Shown here piece after piece: positions 29,090 through 33,874 of a stretch of DNA of 33,874 bases. This DNA comes from CAZDYP01 sp964509505 (lineage in GTDB: Bacteria; Chloroflexota; Anaerolineae; JACRMK01). Positions within the stretch are counted from its first letter, which is position 1. The number at the start of each line of letters is the position of its first letter. The notes under the pieces were generated by a model, which saw nothing but the letters and a program-made list of their open reading frames with translations, did not search any database and had not been told where the DNA came from. Made by a program: the position numbers and the translations under genes. The DNA is taken from assembly GCA_964509505.1 (NCBI GenBank), contig CAZDYP010000035.1, positions 1-33,874 of the forward strand, in the 5' to 3' direction.

Positions 29090-31180
29090 ATGGCAAGAGA
29101 AGTTCCCCTCGAACAAGTTCGCAACATTGGCGTGATTGCGCACATTGACGCTGGCAAGACGACGGTCAGTGAGCGCATCCTCTTTTATACCGGTAAAGTG
29201 CATCGCTTGGGCGAGGTGCATGAAGGCGCGGCGACAATGGATTGGATGCCACAAGAGCGTGAGCGAGGCATTACCATTACATCAGCCGCAACGACCTGTT
29301 TCTGGCGCGACCATCAAATCAATTTGATTGATACGCCAGGTCATATTGACTTTACAGCCGAAGTGCAACGCAGCCTCCGTGTCCTCGACGGCGGCATTGT
29401 GGTGTTTGATGCGGTCGCGGGCGTGCAGCCACAATCGGAAACGGTGTGGCGGCAGGCGGACCGTTTCAACGTGCCTCGCATCTGTTTCATCAACAAAATG
29501 GATCGTGTCGGTGCGGATTTCGAGCGCACCATCAAGATGATCATTGAGCGCCTCAAGGCGAACCCTGTCGCCATCCAATGGCCGATTGGGGCAGAATCGC
29601 AATATCAAGGCGTAGTTGACCTCGTCACGCACAAGGCTATCATTTATACAGACGAACTAGGCACGACTTCAGATGTAACCGATGTGCCAGCGCACATGCA
29701 GGAGCTGGTTGCAGAGAAACGACATCTGCTGGTTGAGAAGGTTGCCGAGACCGACGACGAACTGACGATGAAATATCTTGAAGGTCAGCCGATTTCTGAA
29801 GCTGAGTTGCGACAAGCTATTCGTAAGGCGACCATCGCTGGCAAGTTGTTCCCCGTGTTGTGCGGCGCGGCGCTCCGCAATCGCGGCGTGCAGCCGATGT
29901 TGGATGCAGTGGTTGATTATTTGCCTTCCCCATTGGATGTTCCCGCAATCATTGGCACGAATCCTATCAACAATCGAGAAGAAAATCGCAAGGTGGACGA
30001 CAAAGAGCCGTTTGCGGCGTTGGCGTTCAAAATTGTGGCAGACCCTTTTGTGGGGCGTCTGGCGTACATTCGCGTTTATTCGGGCAAATTGAATGCGGGT
30101 TCGTATGTGTTGAATGCCGTGAAAGGCGACAAAGAGCGCGTCGCGCGCATTTTGCGGATGCACGCCAATCACCGCGAAGAAGTGGGCGAGGTGACCGCGG
30201 GCGACATCGCAGCCATCGTCGGTTTCAAAAATACGTTCACGGGCGAAACGCTGTGCGACCAGCAAAAGCCAATTTTGCTCGAAGCGATTAAATTCCCGAC
30301 GCCTGTCATTGATATCGCCATCGAACCGAAAACGAAAGCGGACCAAGACAAGATGGGCGAGGCGTTGCGCCGTCTGGCTGAAGAAGACCCAACCTTCCAA
30401 GTTCGCACCGATGAGCAGACCTTACAGACGATCATTTCGGGCATGGGCGAGCTGCATCTCGAAGTCATCGTGGATCGTATGTTGCGCGAGTTCAAGGTGG
30501 CGGCGAATGTGGGACGCCCGCAAGTCGCGTATCGTGAGACCATCACGCGCTCTGCCAAAGCCGAAATGCGTTACGCGCGACAGACAGGCGGCAAGGGACA
30601 ATACGGACATGTCGTCATCGAAATCGAGCCCAACGAAGCGGGCAAGGGCTACGAATTCATTGACGAGATTCGCGGCGGGAAAATTCCGCGCGAGTTCATC
30701 GAGCCAGTCAACAAAGGCATCAAGGAAGCGATGGAGTCGGGCATCATGGCGGGCTATCCTGTGGTTGACCTCATCGTGCATTTGGTGGATGGCTCGTATC
30801 ACGAGGTGGACTCGTCTGAAATGGCGTTCAAGATTGCCGGCTCGATGGCAGTTAAAGAAGGCTTCATGAAAGCTGGCCCTGTGTTATTAGAGCCGATGAT
30901 GACCGTCGAGGTGAACGTGCCCGAAGAATATACGGGCGACGTGATCGGCGACCTGTCGGCGCGACGCGCGCAAGTCGGCGGCATGGAGAAGCGCGCAGAC
31001 CTGCAAGCCATCCATGCGATTGTGCCATTGTCTGAGATGTTTGGCTATGCCACGACGTTGCGCTCGCAAACGCGTGGGCGTGGCGTGTTCACAATGGAAT
31101 TTGCACGGTATGAGCAAGCGCCGAAGCACGTCATGGAGAAGGTGACGGGCGTGGGCAAAAGTAAGGAAAAAGCTCGTTAA
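29090..31180 (+). CDS. fusA: Elongation factor G
   Basis: This 696-residue EF-G shows the GTPase boxes G1 AHIDAGKTT, G3 DTPGHIDFT and G4 NKMDR, then domain II. Domain III has SGMGELHLEVIVDRM, domain IV has GGKGQYGHVVIE, and domain V has EPMMTVEVNVPEEYTGDVIGDLSARR. It drives tRNA-mRNA translocation and, with RRF, ribosome recycling. The start ATG 29090 gives MAREVPLEQVRNIGVIAHID and has a purine-rich stretch GGAAGAAAG upstream. An earlier GTG at 29042 would translate the leader hairpin and is rejected. Only 14 nt with AGGAGG separate its stop from the next gene, with no terminator. Confidence 0.98.
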   Translation: MAREVPLEQVRNIGVIAHIDAGKTTVSERILFYTGKVHRLGEVHEGAATMDWMPQERERGITITSAATTCFWRDHQINLIDTPGHIDFTAEVQRSLRVLDGGIVVFDAVAGVQPQSETVWRQADRFNVPRICFINKMDRVGADFERTIKMIIERLKANPVAIQWPIGAESQYQGVVDLVTHKAIIYTDELGTTSDVTDVPAHMQELVAEKRHLLVEKVAETDDELTMKYLEGQPISEAELRQAIRKATIAGKLFPVLCGAALRNRGVQPMLDAVVDYLPSPLDVPAIIGTNPINNREENRKVDDKEPFAALAFKIVADPFVGRLAYIRVYSGKLNAGSYVLNAVKGDKERVARILRMHANHREEVGEVTAGDIAAIVGFKNTFTGETLCDQQKPILLEAIKFPTPVIDIAIEPKTKADQDKMGEALRRLAEEDPTFQVRTDEQTLQTIISGMGELHLEVIVDRMLREFKVAANVGRPQVAYRETITRSAKAEMRYARQTGGKGQYGHVVIEIEPNEAGKGYEFIDEIRGGKIPREFIEPVNKGIKEAMESGIMAGYPVVDLIVHLVDGSYHEVDSSEMAFKIAGSMAVKEGFMKAGPVLLEPMMTVEVNVPEEYTGDVIGDLSARRAQVGGMEKRADLQAIHAIVPLSEMFGYATTLRSQTRGRGVFTMEFARYEQAPKHVMEKVTGVGKSKEKAR

Positions 31181-31194
31181 ATTAGGAGGACGCT

Positions 31195-32391
31195 ATGAAA
31201 TCCATATCGAGGATTATTCAAGTCTCGGTCAGCATAATAGCCGTGGTCAGTTTGTTTGCTTTTAGTGTCCTATTGTTCAATAGCTCAAAGCAATCAAATA
31301 CTTCTCAAGCAACAGCAGCCCCATCGCCATTGCCACAATCTAGTGTTACACCGACACCTATACCTTACCCATTGCCTTCAACACCAGCACCCACAATAAT
31401 AGTACCAACTGCGCGTCCACTAAATCCAACTCCTATGCCACCTGAGGTAACAGATGCGCTTGAATCGCCCCGCCAAATTACGACTCGGCCTATGCTAAGA
31501 CGAAATTTGACTGTGGCCGGCAATTATGTCGCATGGACAATCTACGAAGGTAATGAATCTAGCGTCGTTATTTACGATTTAACGAAGAACACAGAGCAAA
31601 AAATCGGCACTCTAGTCAGCGACGGGAAAAGCGACCTAAAAATTTATGGACAATATATAATCTGGACAGAAGATATTAACTTGCCTGATAAAATTACCAC
31701 CATATATGTTTATAATCTTGCCACCGATCGAAAAACTGAAATCAAATCTCCTGCCTATGCTCAAGGGTATCCAGATATTTCAAGTGGTATCATCGTATGG
31801 AACGATTCTCGCAATGCCACAGGTAAGAAAACCGTTGGTGATATTTATGGCTTTGATTTGAGTAAAGGAGAAGAATTTCCTGTCGTTGTAGGAGCAGGCG
31901 AGCAACTTTTTCCGCGCATTGATGGAGGCTGGGTTATTTATCTCAATTGGCTTCCCACTCAATCGCCAAAAACAGATCAACCGACCTTGCGCGCTCAAAA
32001 TATTCACAGTGGTGAGAATATCGAACTTGGTCCTGCAAATTACAGTGACCGCAATATAGATAGCCTGAAATGGCACACTATTTTTAGCAACACGGTAGTG
32101 TGGAAGAGAACCGATGGATTCGGGGTGTATATTTACGACCTTGCTTTGCGCCAGATGCGTCGCTCGGATCAACCCGATACTTATAATCGGTTATATCTTT
32201 ATGGAAATGTTCTCAGTACGGGTAGTGTGTTATTCAATGTCAATACAGGCGCAAGACAAAATTCCTTCTACTTTTTTCCTGACCGCCCTTCACAGGTGGA
32301 TGAAGTAGTGACCGATGGACAAACTATGGTGTGGAGTTATGGTGGCAAAGAGGGGCGAATTTATGTGGCGCGGTTGCGTCGTCAGCCTTGA
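31195..32391 (+). CDS. Secreted or anchored TolB-like beta-propeller protein
   Basis: This 398-residue protein has an N-terminal membrane or signal segment near residues 7-29 and a Pro/Thr/Ser-rich linker near 38-85. From about residue 95, repeated blades follow: NYVAWTIYEGNESSVVIYDL, QYIIWTEDI, GIIVWNDSRNATG, DIYGFDLSKGEEF and VVWKRTDGFGVYIYDL. The recurring pattern of a V-W strand then a YDL strand is that of a TolB-like beta-propeller, a scaffold without a visible catalytic site. ATG 31195 follows AGGAGG, 14 nt after fusA, so it should be co-transcribed with it. Base composition is unlike the neighbours: sampled 60-base lines show 32-40% GC against about 53% in fusA. This suggests transfer from another source. 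Confidence 0.83.
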   Translation: MKSISRIIQVSVSIIAVVSLFAFSVLLFNSSKQSNTSQATAAPSPLPQSSVTPTPIPYPLPSTPAPTIIVPTARPLNPTPMPPEVTDALESPRQITTRPMLRRNLTVAGNYVAWTIYEGNESSVVIYDLTKNTEQKIGTLVSDGKSDLKIYGQYIIWTEDINLPDKITTIYVYNLATDRKTEIKSPAYAQGYPDISSGIIVWNDSRNATGKKTVGDIYGFDLSKGEEFPVVVGAGEQLFPRIDGGWVIYLNWLPTQSPKTDQPTLRAQNIHSGENIELGPANYSDRNIDSLKWHTIFSNTVVWKRTDGFGVYIYDLALRQMRRSDQPDTYNRLYLYGNVLSTGSVLFNVNTGARQNSFYFFPDRPSQVDEVVTDGQTMVWSYGGKEGRIYVARLRRQP

Positions 32392-32433
32392 ACATCACTT
32401 GATGCCAATTAGTCTTGTTGTGGAGCTCCTAAC

Positions 32434-33708
32434 ATGCGTTCACGTTTACTGATTGCTCTTTCGCTTGTGACTACCCTAATCATGCTTGGCTCGTCAAGTT
32501 CTCCAGAGTATGCGAAAGCAAGCGGGCCGATCAAGTCTAAATCAGGCATTCATCTAGGCAATCGCGTTGGTTGGAATTCAACTCTCTTGACAAAAATAGA
32601 TGGAGAGCAAACAGGAGGTATCTGGCCTAAAGCAGTTGTGTTTTTGAGCAATCAACTCTACAACATCAATCGAAATTCATCTTCTTGCCTCATCGAATCT
32701 GCAACACTCAGAACCGATGGCACGACACTTAAAAATTACTTGCAACGCGCTTCTCAAAATGGTGTGATGATCATCATTCGTGTATATCCATCACCTGGAA
32801 ATTTTGACGACAACCAAGTATTGCGGACGGGCCCGATTACGGGTATAGGTTATTGCTATCCCAACGATAATCGTCCAGGTCTTGATATAGTTGATGAAAT
32901 GGTCAAGATTAACGATTACAACCAAGCTAATGGAATCACTGGATTGGTATATTTTGAACCTGCGAATGAACCCAATATTGAATGGTATTCATTTTCTGGC
33001 CCTGTGCACGTTGATCAATTCAAAGCTTGGCAAGACATGAATACTTATTTTACCTATGTAATTGGTAATACTCCGGTGAATGTGAAGGTTTTAGCGCCAC
33101 CAATGGCTCAAGGGGTATTTGCTGAAGGTTATGACACTGATTCTACCGGCATAAATGATCCAGACCCTAACCAATGGTGTCAATACAATCGTATCCTCAA
33201 CAATGGCGCTATTGGTTATGATGTAATGCAACCCACCTACTCAGGTAACCATGATGGTGTTAGTTGGCACAATTATTGGCGGCTCGGATTTGAAAAATAT
33301 GGGCGATGTGGCATTGGCGCTCAACATGTTTCATATTACTTCCCAAGTTGGTTGCAAAATGTTTTAGATGGCGGAAGTAAGCCGGGCTTCATTACTGAAG
33401 CAGATCTGTTTTCCTACAAACCATCTGGTGGAATTGGGCAAGATGATCACCAGCCACTACAAAACAAGGATAATAATGCTGGCGTTACTGCGGCAGACTC
33501 ATTGAGAAAATTCATTCTGAGTGAACCTTCGTTCAGGACAACAGCAATTGCTGCATGGCTGCTCAATGATAATGTGAATAGCTCTGGTCAAGATCATAAT
33601 TGGCACGAGGCTTACAATGATCAAAGCGGCAATGCTCAACGCAATTGGTTTACCCAATGGTGGTCTAGTGAGCTGTTGAAGCTCTATATCCCCTTGGTTA
33701 TCAGGTGA
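32434..33708 (+). CDS. Secreted glycoside-hydrolase-like TIM-barrel protein
   Basis: This 424-residue protein has a signal peptide near residues 1-30. The body has features of clan GH-A hydrolases: VYFEPANEPNIEW with Glu179 in the Asn-Glu position of the acid/base, and GFITEADLF with Glu322 where the nucleophile would be. Other stretches are GVMIIIRVYPSPGNFD and GVSWHNYW. I cannot assign a GH family and activity is unproven. The C-terminus LYIPLVIR resembles a tail that I recall on many Chloroflexota exported proteins. The gene follows the propeller gene by 42 nt with GGAG before the ATG and has the same low GC. Tuf starts 42 nt after it without a terminator. Confidence 0.78.
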   Translation: MRSRLLIALSLVTTLIMLGSSSSPEYAKASGPIKSKSGIHLGNRVGWNSTLLTKIDGEQTGGIWPKAVVFLSNQLYNINRNSSSCLIESATLRTDGTTLKNYLQRASQNGVMIIIRVYPSPGNFDDNQVLRTGPITGIGYCYPNDNRPGLDIVDEMVKINDYNQANGITGLVYFEPANEPNIEWYSFSGPVHVDQFKAWQDMNTYFTYVIGNTPVNVKVLAPPMAQGVFAEGYDTDSTGINDPDPNQWCQYNRILNNGAIGYDVMQPTYSGNHDGVSWHNYWRLGFEKYGRCGIGAQHVSYYFPSWLQNVLDGGSKPGFITEADLFSYKPSGGIGQDDHQPLQNKDNNAGVTAADSLRKFILSEPSFRTTAIAAWLLNDNVNSSGQDHNWHEAYNDQSGNAQRNWFTQWWSSELLKLYIPLVIR

Positions 33709-33750
33709 CCAGATTGAAATTTCGAGAAATGATCATAGGAGTAACTAATC

Positions 33751-33874
33751 ATGGCGAAAGCAAAATTTGAGCGGACGAAACCACACGCGAATGTGGGCAC
33801 CATCGGTCACGTGGATCACGGCAAGACCAGTTTGACCGCCGCGATCACCAAAGTGCTGGCGATGAAAAAACTCG
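33751..33874 (+). CDS. tuf: Elongation factor Tu (5' part, cut by window end)
   Basis: The frame from ATG 33751 reads MAKAKFERTKPHANVGTIGH and then VDHGKTSLTAAITKVL, the N-terminus of EF-Tu with the G1 box GHVDHGKT. EF-Tu brings aminoacyl-tRNA to the ribosome. AGGAG (33738-33742) precedes the start. The gene is normally the direct neighbour of fusA in the str operon. Here two secreted-protein genes intervene. Base composition returns to that of the housekeeping genes at this point. The remainder lies beyond the window. Confidence 0.98.
   Translation, partial: MAKAKFERTKPHANVGTIGHVDHGKTSLTAAITKVLAMKKL

Overview
The window looks like a chromosomal contig of a Chloroflexota (Anaerolineae-like) bacterium, probably from a metagenome assembly. 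This placement is an inference. It rests on a GC content of roughly 52-58% in housekeeping genes, many secreted or membrane proteins with Thr/Pro-rich linkers, the Gram-positive-like long form of S12, and a secreted protein ending in LYIPLVIR. A run of exactly 100 N (16766-16865) marks a scaffold gap. There are no tRNA or rRNA genes, CRISPR arrays, phage genes or transposases.

Layout. 1-3972 (minus strand): a partial FtsX/MacB-type permease, a GNAT acetyltransferase, agmatinase, and a membrane-anchored protein with a Thr/Pro linker. 4064-6438 (plus): a GIY-YIG protein, a STAS/RsbW-type partner-switch pair, a LysM lipoprotein and a five-haem NapC/NirT-type cytochrome. 6679-12410 (minus): two unrecognised membrane proteins, then a tightly coupled glycosyltransferase operon (GT4, GT9, WecG/TagA). 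12511-17305 (minus): a MarR regulator broken by the N gap and a heterodimeric ABC exporter, behind a near-perfect promoter with an overlapping inverted repeat. 17416-22223 (minus): a GT39-type mannosyltransferase, then a GtrA / OmpR-type regulator / histidine kinase operon. 22612 to the end (plus): the rpoB and str-operon region (rpoB, rpsL, rpsG, fusA, two secreted-protein genes, tuf), with msrA inserted on the minus strand.

Three things stand out. First, many spacers are built from degenerate 7- or 8-base tandem repeats, often as facing arrays that fold into hairpins. The same unit families recur at distant loci. In several arrays each unit carries a stop triplet, and three genes take their stop codons from the array. 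Second, the rpoB and str genes carry strongly structured leaders: about 400 nt before rpoB with four successive hairpins, a terminator-like attenuator between rpsL and rpsG, and hairpins before rpsL and fusA. Third, two AT-rich secreted-protein genes (a beta-propeller protein and a TIM-barrel glycoside-hydrolase-like protein) sit between fusA and tuf with no terminator, so they should be co-transcribed with translation factors.

All structures and promoters were read by eye. No folding, similarity search or expression data were available.
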